64,000 nt of DNA from Terriglobia bacterium. Its GTDB lineage: Bacteria > Acidobacteriota > Terriglobia > Bryobacterales > Bryobacteraceae. The stretch is taken from positions 1 to 64,000 of the forward strand of contig JAJPIT010000099.1 in NCBI GenBank assembly GCA_021324615.1, in the 5' to 3' direction. Shown here one piece after another: positions 43,497 to 52,402 of this stretch; position 1 is the stretch's first letter, and the number at the start of each line of letters is the position of its first letter. The position numbers and the translations under genes were made by a program. Below the pieces are notes generated by a model, which had not been told where the DNA came from, did no database searches, and worked only from the letters and a program-made list of their open reading frames with translations.

Positions 43497-45923
43497 TCAC
43501 CGGCTCACGACCGCTTCTTCCGGCGCCTGAGCCAGCGTCTTTTTGAACTTGCATTCCTGATTCGGGCACTGCGCCACCGGACCCGCTTTGAGGAACTTCT
43601 CAATCAGGTACGAAGAGCCGCACTCCGGGCACTTCTCCGGCATCGGCTTGCCCCAGGCCACGAAGTCGCAATCCGGATAGCGGCTGCATCCATAAAACAC
43701 CTTGCCGCGCTTGGAGCGCCGTTCGACGACCTCGCCTTCCGAACAGTTCGGGCACTTCACGCCGATGGTTTTCTGTTTGACGTACTTGCACTTGGGATAG
43801 TTGCTGCACGCCACGAACTCGCCGTAGCGGCCGAACTTGCGCACCATGTTCGATCCGCACTGCGGGCACTTCTCATCGAGCGGCACATCCTGCGGCTTCT
43901 GCGCCGCGCCAAGCTGCTTGGTGGTCTTGCACTCCGGATAACCGGAGCAGGCCAGAAACTGGCCGAAACGGCCCTTTTTGAGCACCATCGGCCGGCCGCA
44001 GTTTTCGCAATACTCGGTTTCGTCCTGTTCGCTGACCGAGCCGTCCTCGGGGGCGAGCTCGCGCGTGTTGGTGCACTCGGGATAACCGGTGCAGGCGATG
44101 AAACGGCCATGCTTGCCCCACTTGATCACCATCGGCTTGCCGCACTTTTCGCAGACGAAATCGGTGGGCACCTCCATGCGCTTGATGTCGGTCATGTGTA
44201 CGGCGGCGTGTTCCAGATCCTTTTCAAAGCGTTCGTAGAACTCGCTCATGGCCACGCGCCAGTCGATCTTGCCCTCTTCGATCTCGTCGAGCTCGGCTTC
44301 CATTCGCGCCGTGTAGGTCACGTCGAACAGATCGTTGAAGCTTTCCAGCAACAGATCGGTCACCACGATGCCCAACTCGGTCGGCACGAACCGGCCGCCT
44401 TCTTTGCGGACGTACTCCCGCTCCTGAATGGTCGAAAGGATGGAAGCGTAGGTGGAAGGACGGCCCACACCATCGGCTTCGAGCTCCTTGACCAGCGTCG
44501 CTTCGGTGTAGCGCGGCGGCGGCTCGGTGAAATGCTGCTCCGGCGTGATCGAGCGGAACTTCAGCGTCTCGCCTTGGGTGACCGCCGGGAGCTTGTGCTT
44601 GAGCTCCTCGTCGTCCTCGTCCTTCTGATCCTTGCCTTCCTCGTAAATGCGCAGGAAGCCGTCGAACTTGGGGACGCTGCCGGTGGCGCGGAATAAATAG
44701 GTTGCGCCGTCCCGGCCTTTGGCCTCGATCTCGATGGTGGTCTGGTCGAACACCGCCGGCGTCATCTGGCTGGCGACAAATCGCATCCAGATCAGCCGGT
44801 AGAGCTTCAATTCGTCCTCGGCCAGGAATTTTTCGACGCTTTCCGGCGTCCGCAGCGCCGACGTCGGGCGGATCGCTTCGTGCGCGTCCTGGGCGTCTTT
44901 CTTGCTCTTGTAAACATTGGGCGCGGCGGGACAGTACCCGGCTCCGAACCGCTCCCGAATCATGCCGCGAACCTCCTCCAGCGCTTCCTGGGAGACGCGC
45001 GTCGAATCGGTTCGCATGTAGGTGATCAGGCCGACCGGGCCTTCGTCGGCGGACAGCTCCACTCCTTCATAGAGTTTCTGCGCCAGCATCATGGTGCGCT
45101 TCACGCTGAAGCGCAGCTTGCGCGCGGCCTCCTGTTGCAGCGTGGAGGTGATGAACGGCGGCACCGGATTGCGCCGCTTCTCCCGGGTTGCGACCGATTT
45201 TACGACGTAAGCGGCGCCATCCAGCGCCCGGACGATTTCCTCTGCCGCCTCCGCGCCGCCGATTTCGACATTTTGATCGTCTTTGCGGGCCAGACGGGCG
45301 GTGAGCTGCGGCGGCTTTTTGCCCGCCAGGCTGACGTCGATGGTCCAGTACTCCCGGCTCTGAAACGCCTTAATTTCCCGTTCCCGCTCCACGATCAGCC
45401 GGAGCGCGACGGTCTGGACGCGCCCGGCCGAAAGCCCGCGGCGAACCTTATCCCAGAGCAGGGGCGAGATTTTGTAGCCGACCAGACGATCCAGCACGCG
45501 GCGCGCCTGCTGCGCATCCACCAGATGGAGATTCACCGACCCGGGCCGCTCAAACGCCTTCTGAATGGCGTTCTTGGTGATCTCATTGAACATCACCCGG
45601 TAGATTCGCGGGCCCTTTTTTCCGTCTTTGAGTTCTTCCTGGAGATGGAAACAGATGGCCTCCCCTTCCCGATCCGGGTCCGCGGCAAGGTAGACCGCTT
45701 CGGCGGACTTGGCTGCCTTCTTCAGCTCGTCGATCAGCTTCTTTTTGCCTTCGATGATGACGTATTTGGGCTTGAATTCGTGATCGATATCGACCGCCAG
45801 GTCCTTTTTGGGCAGATCCTTGACATGGCCAAGCGAGGCCTTTACCAAATATTGCTTGCCGAGATATTTGCCGATCGTTTTCGCCTTCGCGGGCGACTCG
45901 ACGATCACGAGATTTTTTGCCAT
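43497..45923 (-). CDS. topA: DNA topoisomerase I
   Basis: TopA relaxes negative supercoils by transient single-strand breakage. From ATG 45923 the protein has 808 residues and begins with the conserved MAKNLVIVESPAKAKTIGKY. The Toprim acidic triad is in LAADPDREGEAI, and the active-site tyrosine is Tyr302 in TYMRTDSTRVS. The C-terminus holds five four-cysteine zinc ribbons (starting CEKCGKPM, CENCGRPM, CPQCGSNM, CPNCSEGE and CPECGSSY). An in-frame TTG at 45938 is an alternative start. It lies downstream of dprA in the same direction, a common pairing in many bacteria. A possible promoter is within the 81-base gap. Confidence 0.97.
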   Translation of the reverse strand: MAKNLVIVESPAKAKTIGKYLGKQYLVKASLGHVKDLPKKDLAVDIDHEFKPKYVIIEGKKKLIDELKKAAKSAEAVYLAADPDREGEAICFHLQEELKDGKKGPRIYRVMFNEITKNAIQKAFERPGSVNLHLVDAQQARRVLDRLVGYKISPLLWDKVRRGLSAGRVQTVALRLIVEREREIKAFQSREYWTIDVSLAGKKPPQLTARLARKDDQNVEIGGAEAAEEIVRALDGAAYVVKSVATREKRRNPVPPFITSTLQQEAARKLRFSVKRTMMLAQKLYEGVELSADEGPVGLITYMRTDSTRVSQEALEEVRGMIRERFGAGYCPAAPNVYKSKKDAQDAHEAIRPTSALRTPESVEKFLAEDELKLYRLIWMRFVASQMTPAVFDQTTIEIEAKGRDGATYLFRATGSVPKFDGFLRIYEEGKDQKDEDDEELKHKLPAVTQGETLKFRSITPEQHFTEPPPRYTEATLVKELEADGVGRPSTYASILSTIQEREYVRKEGGRFVPTELGIVVTDLLLESFNDLFDVTYTARMEAELDEIEEGKIDWRVAMSEFYERFEKDLEHAAVHMTDIKRMEVPTDFVCEKCGKPMVIKWGKHGRFIACTGYPECTNTRELAPEDGSVSEQDETEYCENCGRPMVLKKGRFGQFLACSGYPECKTTKQLGAAQKPQDVPLDEKCPQCGSNMVRKFGRYGEFVACSNYPKCKYVKQKTIGVKCPNCSEGEVVERRSKRGKVFYGCSRYPDCDFVAWGKPMPEKCPECGSSYLIEKFLKAGPVAQCPNQECKFKKTLAQAPEEAVVSR

Positions 45924-45974
45924 AAGATGCTGAGTCAACCTTAACTGGGTATGGTAGTCCGGTAAACAACCGAA

Positions 45975-46002
45975 ATCTTACCACGCCCGGCGGGACGGGC
46001 AA
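45975..46002 (-). promoter_or_regulatory. possible sigma-70 promoter for topA
   Basis: On the minus strand TTGCCC (45997-46002), a 16-base spacer and TAAGAT (45975-45980) match the consensus at 4/6 each, about 50 bases before the topA ATG. This is weak evidence. Confidence 0.25.
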
Positions 46003-46004
46003 GC

Positions 46005-47171
46005 TCAAGACCCCCAAACCCTAAGAAAACTCTGACCCGGCATCTGCCGGACCAGGCCCGCCAGCTCGAGCTCGAATAAGATCGCGATAATCTCCGACGG
46101 GCTGGTGCCCTCCAAAGTTTCCACCAGTTGATCCAGGGAAACCGCCGAATCGGGTTTGAGGGCCTGAAGTACCGCGCGGCTGGCTGGATTTAGAGATGCG
46201 GCGGCGGGCGCGCTCGACTCATTTGTGTTTATATCATTTAAATTCAATTGTTTACGGAAGTGATCCGAAAGCCGCCGCCGGTCCTCGGCCGGCAGCTCCA
46301 CCACCACGTCGTTCCACTCCTGCACCAGCTTGGCGCCCTGCTTGATTAGCAGGTTTGGCCCCCAACTCATTTTGGATGTTATATTTCCGGGAACTGCGAA
46401 GACTTCCCGGCCCTGCTCCGCCGCCAGTTTGGCGGTAATCGAGGAGCCCGAATACTCGCCGCCCTCGACAATCACCACTCCGGCGCTCATGCCGCTGATG
46501 ATGCGGTTGCGAACGGGAAAATTCTGCGGATACGCCGGCGTTCCCATCGGGAATTCGGACACCGTCAGGCCTTTTTCCGCAATCTCCAGTGACAGCTTGC
46601 GGTTTTCGGCCGGATAAATCTGGTCGACGCCGCAGCCGAATACCGCGACCGTGTTTCCCTCCGCCTCCAGCACGGCTTTGTGCGCTGCCGTATCGATTCC
46701 GCGGGCCATGCCGCTCGCAATGGTCAGGCCGGCGCCGGCGGCGAGGTCGCGGGCGAGCCGGGCGGCCACCGCGGTCCCGTACGCCGTGGGCCGGCGCGTG
46801 CCGACCACGCCGATCATCACGCTGTGCAGCAATTCCACCCGGCCGCGAACATACAGCACCGGCGGCGGATCGAAGATGCCAAGCAGGCGCGGCGGATAGC
46901 GCGGATCGGTCAGCGGGATCAACTGCGCACCGGATTCCCGCAATTTTTCCTGCTGGCCGGCCGCTTCCTCGAAGGCGCACCCGCTGGCGATGCTTTGCGC
47001 CACACCGCCCGGCAGCCCGGCCGCCTCCAGCTCAGACCGCGAAGCCCGGAAAATCGCCTGAGGAGTCCGAAAAATCGCGATCAACTGACCGGCCTTGCGC
47101 GTCCCCAACCCAGGGGTCAGGCGCAGGGCAAGCCAATGAAGCTCAGCGTCGTTATCGAGGGTCGGCCGCAT
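46005..47171 (-). CDS. dprA: DNA-processing protein DprA
   Basis: DprA loads RecA on incoming single-stranded DNA during natural transformation and is also found in bacteria not known to be competent. The 388 residues include an N-terminal SAM/HhH-like region (LALRLTPGLGTRKAGQLIA), the Rossmann-like core with VGTRRPTAYG, IASGMARGIDTAAHKAVLE, FGCGVDQIYPAENRKL and IISGMSAGVVIVEGGEYSGS, and a C-terminal winged-helix domain (about 325-388, SRAVLQALKPDSAVSLDQLV). No Shine-Dalgarno is obvious before the ATG. It is upstream of topA in the same direction. It diverges from the small gene at 47223. Confidence 0.96.
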   Translation of the reverse strand: MRPTLDNDAELHWLALRLTPGLGTRKAGQLIAIFRTPQAIFRASRSELEAAGLPGGVAQSIASGCAFEEAAGQQEKLRESGAQLIPLTDPRYPPRLLGIFDPPPVLYVRGRVELLHSVMIGVVGTRRPTAYGTAVAARLARDLAAGAGLTIASGMARGIDTAAHKAVLEAEGNTVAVFGCGVDQIYPAENRKLSLEIAEKGLTVSEFPMGTPAYPQNFPVRNRIISGMSAGVVIVEGGEYSGSSITAKLAAEQGREVFAVPGNITSKMSWGPNLLIKQGAKLVQEWNDVVVELPAEDRRRLSDHFRKQLNLNDINTNESSAPAAASLNPASRAVLQALKPDSAVSLDQLVETLEGTSPSEIIAILFELELAGLVRQMPGQSFLRVWGS

Positions 47172-47208
47172 TTAAAGGATGTGTCTTGAAGGCCCCCGAA
47201 TTCTCAAG

Positions 47209-47214
47209 TACCCT
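47209..47214 (+). promoter_or_regulatory. candidate -10 element, leaderless geometry, gene at 47223
   Basis: TACCCT ends 8 bases before the ATG. AAGG in the gap is only 3 bases from the ATG, too close for a normal Shine-Dalgarno. Confidence 0.3.
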
Positions 47215-47222
47215 GAAGGTTT

Positions 47223-47654
47223 ATGACACCGGCGACGTACGATGACGTCAATCTGATCCTGAAACTTTACGATATGCGCCGCGAGGAACAGATGCGCATC
47301 GCCCGCGCGTGGTTTTCGGCCAATTTCAAACCGAAAAACATGGCCGAATACGACCGGCTCTGCCCCAAAGGCTCCGGCATGAACGCGCACGCGCGCCAGG
47401 TCATCACCTACTGGGACATGGTCGCGTCCTTTATCTGTTCGGGTGTGTTGAACCAGGAGCTTTTCTTTCAAAGCGGCCGCGAGCTGTTGTTCGTATGGAC
47501 CCGCGTGGAGCCGATCCTGGCGGAGTGGCGCGCGCTCTATAACGATCCGAACTGGCTGAAGAATCTGGAGACGGTGGGAACGGCGTACGCCGAATATATG
47601 AAGAAGCGGAGCGCGGAGGCCTACCAGAGTTTCGTCGCAAGAGTGCGGAGTTGA
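47223..47654 (+). CDS. small cytoplasmic protein of unknown function
   Basis: This is a 143-residue soluble protein rich in aromatic residues and mostly helical: DDVNLILKLYDMRREEQMRI, ARAWFSANFKPKNMAEYDRL, ARQVITYWDMVASFICSGVL, ELLFVWTRVEPILAEWRALY and YAEYMKKRSAEAYQSFVAR. No signal peptide or membrane segment is clear. I do not recognise the family with confidence; the helical pattern recalls DUF4760-like proteins. It is divergent from dprA and followed ten bases later by another small gene, with which it is likely co-transcribed. Confidence 0.75.
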   Translation: MTPATYDDVNLILKLYDMRREEQMRIARAWFSANFKPKNMAEYDRLCPKGSGMNAHARQVITYWDMVASFICSGVLNQELFFQSGRELLFVWTRVEPILAEWRALYNDPNWLKNLETVGTAYAEYMKKRSAEAYQSFVARVRS

Positions 47655-47664
47655 GGCGTATTTT

Positions 47665-47928
47665 TTGAGGCGCGAACCGGAGTTTTTCGGCAAACAGGAA
47701 CTGATCCTGATCTACATCGCGAAAAGGCTCAAAGAAGCGCTGCGGCTGGAGAAGGTGCTCAGCGACGCCGGCTTCGATTACCTGGTGGAGCCGGATAAGT
47801 ATTCCGGCGGGATCATTTTCCGCAGCGAGCGGATCGGCGCGTTCTTTTATGTCGCCGAAGCCGCCCAGACGGCGGCCCGGGAACGGATGCTCGGAGCGGG
47901 ATTCGCGCCGTACCGGCCGGAACCGTAG
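47665..47928 (+). CDS. small protein resembling DUF2007
   Basis: This is an 87-residue protein read from TTG 47665. The pattern LIYIAKRLKEALRLEKVLSD, AGFDYLVEPDKYSGGI, RIGAFFYVAEAAQTAARERM is a single alpha/beta unit in which a helix of Glu/Leu heptads is followed by a strand, similar to the DUF2007 putative signal-transducing domain (where the consensus is a helix that reads as change of sequence position, then a ligand-like strand). The start is uncertain because there is no clear ribosome site and TTG is rare. The upstream gene ends ten bases earlier, so translational coupling is possible. The function is unknown. Confidence 0.6.
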   Translation: MRREPEFFGKQELILIYIAKRLKEALRLEKVLSDAGFDYLVEPDKYSGGIIFRSERIGAFFYVAEAAQTAARERMLGAGFAPYRPEP

Positions 47929-48104
47929 CGGCGTCCTGCGCCGTGGGGTAGGCACGCAACCGGGCGCGTCGCTCGCGGGCGGCCCGGATGCGCCGCCGCA
48001 GGCCTCCGGATCCAGCCTCTCGCCGGCGCCCGGCGTCTTCGGCAAGCGGGCCGCGCCTCGCTCGCGGAGCGTTTTCGTTACACTGGAGAAGTAGGAGAAG
48101 CGGT

Positions 48105-48758
48105 GTGACCAATTTCCTCAAATCGACTCCCGCGCGCGTGGTCACCGTATTGTTGATCGCCCAGGCGGCGCTGCTCTATAGCTCGATCCGGCCGGAGGCC
48201 GTTCCCCCGGGAAAACCGCTGGCGGACTTTCCGAAACAGCTTGGAGAATGGCAGTCTCTGCGCGAAGGAGTGGTCGAGCCCGAGGTGATGGCGGTGTTGC
48301 AGGCCGACGACGTGCTTACCCGGATTTACGGCAACACGGCGACCGGCCAGCAGGCGGACCTCTATATCGCCGCGTTTCGTTCGCAGCGCAACGGCAAGGC
48401 GCCGCACTCGCCCAAGAACTGCCTGCCGGGCAACGGCTGGATGCAAGTGGACTCCGCCGAGATCCGCATTGATGACGGCGCCGGCGCGATCATTCCGGTG
48501 AACCGCTACATCATCCAGCACGGCGACGACCGAAGCCTGGTGCTGTACTGGTATCAATCGCGCGATCGCGCGGTGGCGGGAGAATTTAAGGCCAAGTTCT
48601 GGGTGATCGCCGACGCCATCCGCTACAATCGCACGGACACGGCTCTGATCCGCGTCATTGTCCCGATTCCGGGCAAGGATGTCGATACCGCGCAGCAGAC
48701 CGCGATACATTTCGTGCAGGCGACCTTCCCGACGATCCGCCGGTTTTTGCCCTCCTAG
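48105..48758 (+). CDS. EpsI-domain (exosortase-associated) protein
   Basis: This is a 217-residue protein with an N-terminal membrane anchor (ARVVTVLLIAQAALLY) and an EpsI domain: LADFPKQLGEWQSLREGVV, LTRIYGNTATGQQADLYIAA, the signature HSPKNCLPGNGWMQVD, and LVLYWYQSRDRAVAGEF. EpsI domains accompany exosortase (XrtA-type) systems that sort PEP-CTERM proteins and link to exopolysaccharide export, either fused to the exosortase or as a separate gene. No exosortase, PEP-CTERM protein or polysaccharide gene is visible nearby. The start is GTG with TAGGAG upstream; in-frame sequence before it is Arg-rich and unlikely to be translated. TACACT at 48079-48084 may be a -10 element. Confidence 0.9.
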   Translation: MTNFLKSTPARVVTVLLIAQAALLYSSIRPEAVPPGKPLADFPKQLGEWQSLREGVVEPEVMAVLQADDVLTRIYGNTATGQQADLYIAAFRSQRNGKAPHSPKNCLPGNGWMQVDSAEIRIDDGAGAIIPVNRYIIQHGDDRSLVLYWYQSRDRAVAGEFKAKFWVIADAIRYNRTDTALIRVIVPIPGKDVDTAQQTAIHFVQATFPTIRRFLPS

Positions 48759-48788
48759 CGCGGGATGAATGCCGGCCTCCGATTCCGC

Positions 48789-48794
48789 TAGACT
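48789..48794 (+). promoter_or_regulatory. candidate -10 element, leaderless geometry, S9 hydrolase 1
   Basis: TAGACT ends 9 bases before the ATG at 48804, with no Shine-Dalgarno between them. Confidence 0.4.
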
Positions 48795-48803
48795 GTTGCT
48801 TGA

Positions 48804-49781
48804 ATGCGAGCACTCGCGTTGTTTCTCTCCGGCGCGGCGGTCTTCGGACAGGCGCCGCCGGCGGCTCCCCAGATTAGCCCCAACGATCAGGTTCTGAAAG
48901 CTCTCGACGACGTCGAATGGCGCTTGAAGCTGGGCGATGTCGCCGACGTCGATAAGATCGCCTACACCAGTCTTCCGCCGGCGCACAATCCCAATCCGAC
49001 CGGACCCGGCGCGGGCAATCCGCTGATCATCCGGGCCTACACCTTTATCCCGAAGAAGCTGGACCGGAGCAAGAAGCAGCCGCTGCTGGTGCTGGCGCAT
49101 CAGGGCATTCACGGCAACGTATCGTCGGACGAGCTGGGCCACATCCTGCGCGAACTGATGGACCAGGGCTACACCGTCATCGCCCCGGATTACCGCGGCT
49201 CCAGCGGATACGGCGTCGGTTTCTATACGCAGATTGATTACGGCGGGCGCGAGGTTGACGACGTATTCGCCGCCCGCCAGTGGATGCTGGACCGATACGG
49301 CTTTCTGGATGCGAAACGCGTCGGCATGATCGGCTGGAGCCACGGCGGATTCATCACGCTGATGAATATTCTGGAGCATCCGGACGCGTACGCCGTGGCC
49401 TACGCGGGCGTGCCGGTTAGCGATCTGGTGCTGCGGCTCGGCTACGAAAATGAGCAGTACCGCGCGCTGTATTCGGCGCCGTATCACATCGGAAAAACGG
49501 TCCGCGACGACATCAAGGAATACGAGCGGCGCTCGCCGATCACCTGGGTTTCGCGCTTGCAAACGCCGCTTCTGATTCACACGAATACGAACGATGAAGA
49601 CGTGAACGTGCTTGAAGTAGAGCGGCTGATCACGGCATTGAAGGCCGAAGGAAAACAATTCGAGTACAAGGTGTACCAGAACGCTCCGGGCGGGCACATG
49701 TTCAATCGCCTGGATACGGAGCTGGCCCGGCAGTCGCGGCAGGAGATTTATCAGTTCCTGGCGAAGTATTTACTCAAATGA
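48804..49781 (+). CDS. exported S9-family (prolyl-oligopeptidase-like) hydrolase 1
   Basis: This is a 325-residue alpha/beta hydrolase with a signal peptide (LALFLSGAAVFGQ) followed by the catalytic domain of S9 peptidases without the beta-propeller. The nucleophile is Ser179 in IGWSHGGFITLM, the acid Asp is in HTNTNDEDVNVLE and the His in APGGHMFNRL. A conserved DYRGSSGYG segment precedes the nucleophile. The absence of the propeller suggests small-peptide or ester substrates. It is followed, with an ATGA overlap, by a very similar copy, and then by a gamma-glutamyltransferase homologue. The three form one operon, probably for breaking down peptides in the periplasm. Confidence 0.9.
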   Translation: MRALALFLSGAAVFGQAPPAAPQISPNDQVLKALDDVEWRLKLGDVADVDKIAYTSLPPAHNPNPTGPGAGNPLIIRAYTFIPKKLDRSKKQPLLVLAHQGIHGNVSSDELGHILRELMDQGYTVIAPDYRGSSGYGVGFYTQIDYGGREVDDVFAARQWMLDRYGFLDAKRVGMIGWSHGGFITLMNILEHPDAYAVAYAGVPVSDLVLRLGYENEQYRALYSAPYHIGKTVRDDIKEYERRSPITWVSRLQTPLLIHTNTNDEDVNVLEVERLITALKAEGKQFEYKVYQNAPGGHMFNRLDTELARQSRQEIYQFLAKYLLK

Positions 49782-50800
49782 AGATTGCCGCGATATTTTT
49801 CGCATTGCCTTTGTTCGCGCAGCCGCCTGGCGGGCGCGGTCTCGCGCCAGTGCAAACGCCGCCGGCGGCCGCGGCGGAGCCGGCGCCGCGGCAGTCCACG
49901 GATCAGGTCCTTAAGGCCATCGACGATTTGCAATGGCGGCTCGAAATCAGCGATATCGCCGATTTCGACAAGATCGCCTACACCAGCCTGGCGCCCGCGC
50001 ACAATCCCAATCCCACCGGGCCGGGCGCGGGCAATCCGCTGATCGTTCACGCGTACACGTTTATTCCGAAAAAACTGGACCGCTCCCGCAAACAGCCGCT
50101 GATCGTGATGGTTCACGGGGGCATTCATTCGAGTTTCACCTCCGACTCCGGGCACATCGTCCGCGAGCTTCTCGATCAGGGTTATTCCATCGTTGCGGCG
50201 GATTATCGCGGCTCAACCGGATACGGCGAAGGGTATTCCCGCCAGATCGATTACGGCGGGCGCGAGGTGGACGATGTCTACCTCGGCATGCAATGGATGC
50301 TCGATCATTACCCGTTTCTCGATTCCCGGCGCGTGGGCATTGTCGGTTGGAGCCATGGCGGGCTGATCACGCTGATGAATATCTTCCAACATCCGGAGTC
50401 TTTCGCCGCGGCCTACGCGGGCGTCCCGGTGAGCGACCTGGTGTTTCGGCTCGGCTATCAGAGCGAGGCGTACCGCGCTGAATTCTCCGCGCCGTATCAC
50501 ATCGGCAAAACGGTCCGGGAGGACATCGGGGAATACGAGCGGCGGTCGCCGGTCAGCTATGTTTCCAGGCTCCAGACGCCGCTGCTGATTCATACCAACA
50601 CCAACGATGAAGACGTGAATGTGCTCGAAGTCGAACGGCTGATCTCCGCGCTGAAGGCCGAAGGCAAGAAGTTCGAGTACAAAATCTACGAGAACGCGCC
50701 GGGCGGCCATATGTTCAACCGCCTGGACACCCGGCTTGCGCGCGAATCGCGGCAGGAAATTTATCAATTTTTGGCGAAGTATCTGCACCCGGGGACATGA
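49778..50800 (+). CDS. exported S9-family hydrolase 2 (tandem paralogue)
   Basis: This is a 340-residue paralogue of the preceding protein. It keeps the signal peptide (IAAIFFALPLFAQ), the nucleophile Ser192 (VGWSHGGLITLM), the Asp in HTNTNDEDVNVLE and the His in APGGHMFNRLDT. The two are near-identical over long runs; they differ mainly in the Pro/Ala-rich segment after the signal peptide (residues 15-45) and in a shift from AHQGIHGN to VHGGIHSS near residue 110. The nucleotide sequences are also alike, indicating a tandem duplication. The start overlaps the stop of copy 1 and the stop overlaps the next start (both ATGA). Confidence 0.9.
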   Translation: MKIAAIFFALPLFAQPPGGRGLAPVQTPPAAAAEPAPRQSTDQVLKAIDDLQWRLEISDIADFDKIAYTSLAPAHNPNPTGPGAGNPLIVHAYTFIPKKLDRSRKQPLIVMVHGGIHSSFTSDSGHIVRELLDQGYSIVAADYRGSTGYGEGYSRQIDYGGREVDDVYLGMQWMLDHYPFLDSRRVGIVGWSHGGLITLMNIFQHPESFAAAYAGVPVSDLVFRLGYQSEAYRAEFSAPYHIGKTVREDIGEYERRSPVSYVSRLQTPLLIHTNTNDEDVNVLEVERLISALKAEGKKFEYKIYENAPGGHMFNRLDTRLARESRQEIYQFLAKYLHPGT

Positions 50801-52356
50801 TCCGCAACCCACCGGCGGCAAACCGGTCGCAGGCGCGATCGATGGTGATTTCCCAGGCCGGCATGGTGGCCACCAGCCAGACGCTGGCCTCGGTGGCGGG
50901 CGCGCAGACGCTGGCCCGCGGCGGTTCGGCGGTGGATGCGGCGATCGCCGCCAATCTGGTTTTAGGCGTCGTGGAGCCGATGATGTGCGGCATCGGCGAC
51001 GACCTGTTCGCCATTCATCGCGACGGCAAGACCGGCGCATTGACCGGCATCAACGCCAGCGGTTATGCTCCGCAAGCGCTGTCGCTCGAAACGTTGAATT
51101 TCGCGGTGCCGGAGGCGGGAATTCACGCCGTGACCGTCCCCGGCGCGGTGGATGGATGGGCCAAGATGCACGCCCGCTTCGGCCGTCTCAAATGGGCCGA
51201 TCTGTTCGCGCCGGCGATCTATTACGCCGAGCGCGGCTTCCCGCTGACCGAGATTATTCAATACGAGTGGCAGCAGGAAAGCGAAAAAGTTCGCGGGACG
51301 TTCTTTCTCAAAGACGGCCGCGCTCCCGCGCTGGGCGAGATTTTCCGCAATCCGGATCTGGCGGCGGCCTACCGCATTCTCGCCCGGCAAGGGCCGGAGT
51401 CGTTTTATCGCGGCGAACTGGCCGATGCGATCCTGAAAACATCGCGCGCGCATGGCGGCGCGATGACGGCCGGCGATCTGCGCGATTTCTCCTCCGAGTG
51501 GGTCGATCCGCTCAAGACCGACTATCGCGGCTGGAGCGTCTATCAGCTTCCGCCCAACGGGCAGGGCGTGGGCATGCTGGAGATGCTGAACATCATGGAG
51601 CAGTTTCCGCTGCCCCAACTGGATTTTCTGAGCGCCGAGGCCTGGCACATCAAGATCGAGGCGCAAAAACTCGCCGCCGGCGATGTGACGCGCTACCTCG
51701 GCGATCCGCGATTCAGCGACGTGCCGGTCGAAAAGATGCTTTCCAAGGATTACGCGAAGTCAAAGGCGGCCACCATCGGCCATACGATTTACCTCGCGGC
51801 GGCCGACCGGGAGGGCAACACCGTGTCCTGGATCGAGAGCATTTCCGACTGGTGGGGATCGGGCGTGCTGGTGGACGGCTTCGGTTTCCATCTGCACAAC
51901 CGCGGCGCCGCGTTTTCCGCCGATCCTTCGCATCCCAACGCGCTGGCGCCGCGCAAGCGGCCGTTTCACACGATTATTCCCGGGTTTATGGAGCGCGGCC
52001 GCCGCCACATCGCTTTCGGCATCATGCGCGGCATGAATCAGGCGCAGGCGCAGGCGCAGTTTGTTTCAAACGTCGTCGATCACGGAATGAATATCCAGGC
52101 CGCTCTCGAAGCGCCGCGATTTTCGAAGATGACCATCGGCGGAAACGACGTTCGCCTGGAATGCCGCGTGCCGGCGCGGGTGATCGAGGAGCTGCGGGCG
52201 CGCGGCCACCAGGTGGAAGTGGTCGGGGAATATTCTGGATTCATGGGCGGCGGACAGGCCGTCCTGCACGACTCGGCCGCGCGCGTCAACTACGGCGCAT
52301 CGTCGCCACGAAAAGACGGCGCGGCCATACCGGAGCCTGATCCATACTGGACGTGA
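50797..52356 (+). CDS. gamma-glutamyltransferase-family protein
   Basis: This is a 519-residue member of the gamma-glutamyltranspeptidase Ntn-hydrolase family, which self-cleaves to free an N-terminal Thr and acts on gamma-glutamyl bonds or acyl amides. The family pattern is clear: AGAQTLARGGSAVDAAIAANL, EAGIHAVTVPGAVDGWAKM, FGRLKWADLFAPAIYYAERG and LPPNGQGVGMLEMLNIME. The likely catalytic Thr330 lies in IGHTIYLAAAD, followed by DREGNTVSWIESIS and the oxyanion region WWGSGVLVDGFGFHLHN. No signal peptide is evident, unlike many GGTs, so the site of action is uncertain. The usual TTH at the cleavage site reads TIY, so substrate and activity may differ. Confidence 0.9.
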   Translation: MIRNPPAANRSQARSMVISQAGMVATSQTLASVAGAQTLARGGSAVDAAIAANLVLGVVEPMMCGIGDDLFAIHRDGKTGALTGINASGYAPQALSLETLNFAVPEAGIHAVTVPGAVDGWAKMHARFGRLKWADLFAPAIYYAERGFPLTEIIQYEWQQESEKVRGTFFLKDGRAPALGEIFRNPDLAAAYRILARQGPESFYRGELADAILKTSRAHGGAMTAGDLRDFSSEWVDPLKTDYRGWSVYQLPPNGQGVGMLEMLNIMEQFPLPQLDFLSAEAWHIKIEAQKLAAGDVTRYLGDPRFSDVPVEKMLSKDYAKSKAATIGHTIYLAAADREGNTVSWIESISDWWGSGVLVDGFGFHLHNRGAAFSADPSHPNALAPRKRPFHTIIPGFMERGRRHIAFGIMRGMNQAQAQAQFVSNVVDHGMNIQAALEAPRFSKMTIGGNDVRLECRVPARVIEELRARGHQVEVVGEYSGFMGGGQAVLHDSAARVNYGASSPRKDGAAIPEPDPYWT

Positions 52357-52402
52357 AGCGCGCAGCCCGCCGCGATGAGACAATGGTTCAGGAGCAGCGC
52401 CG

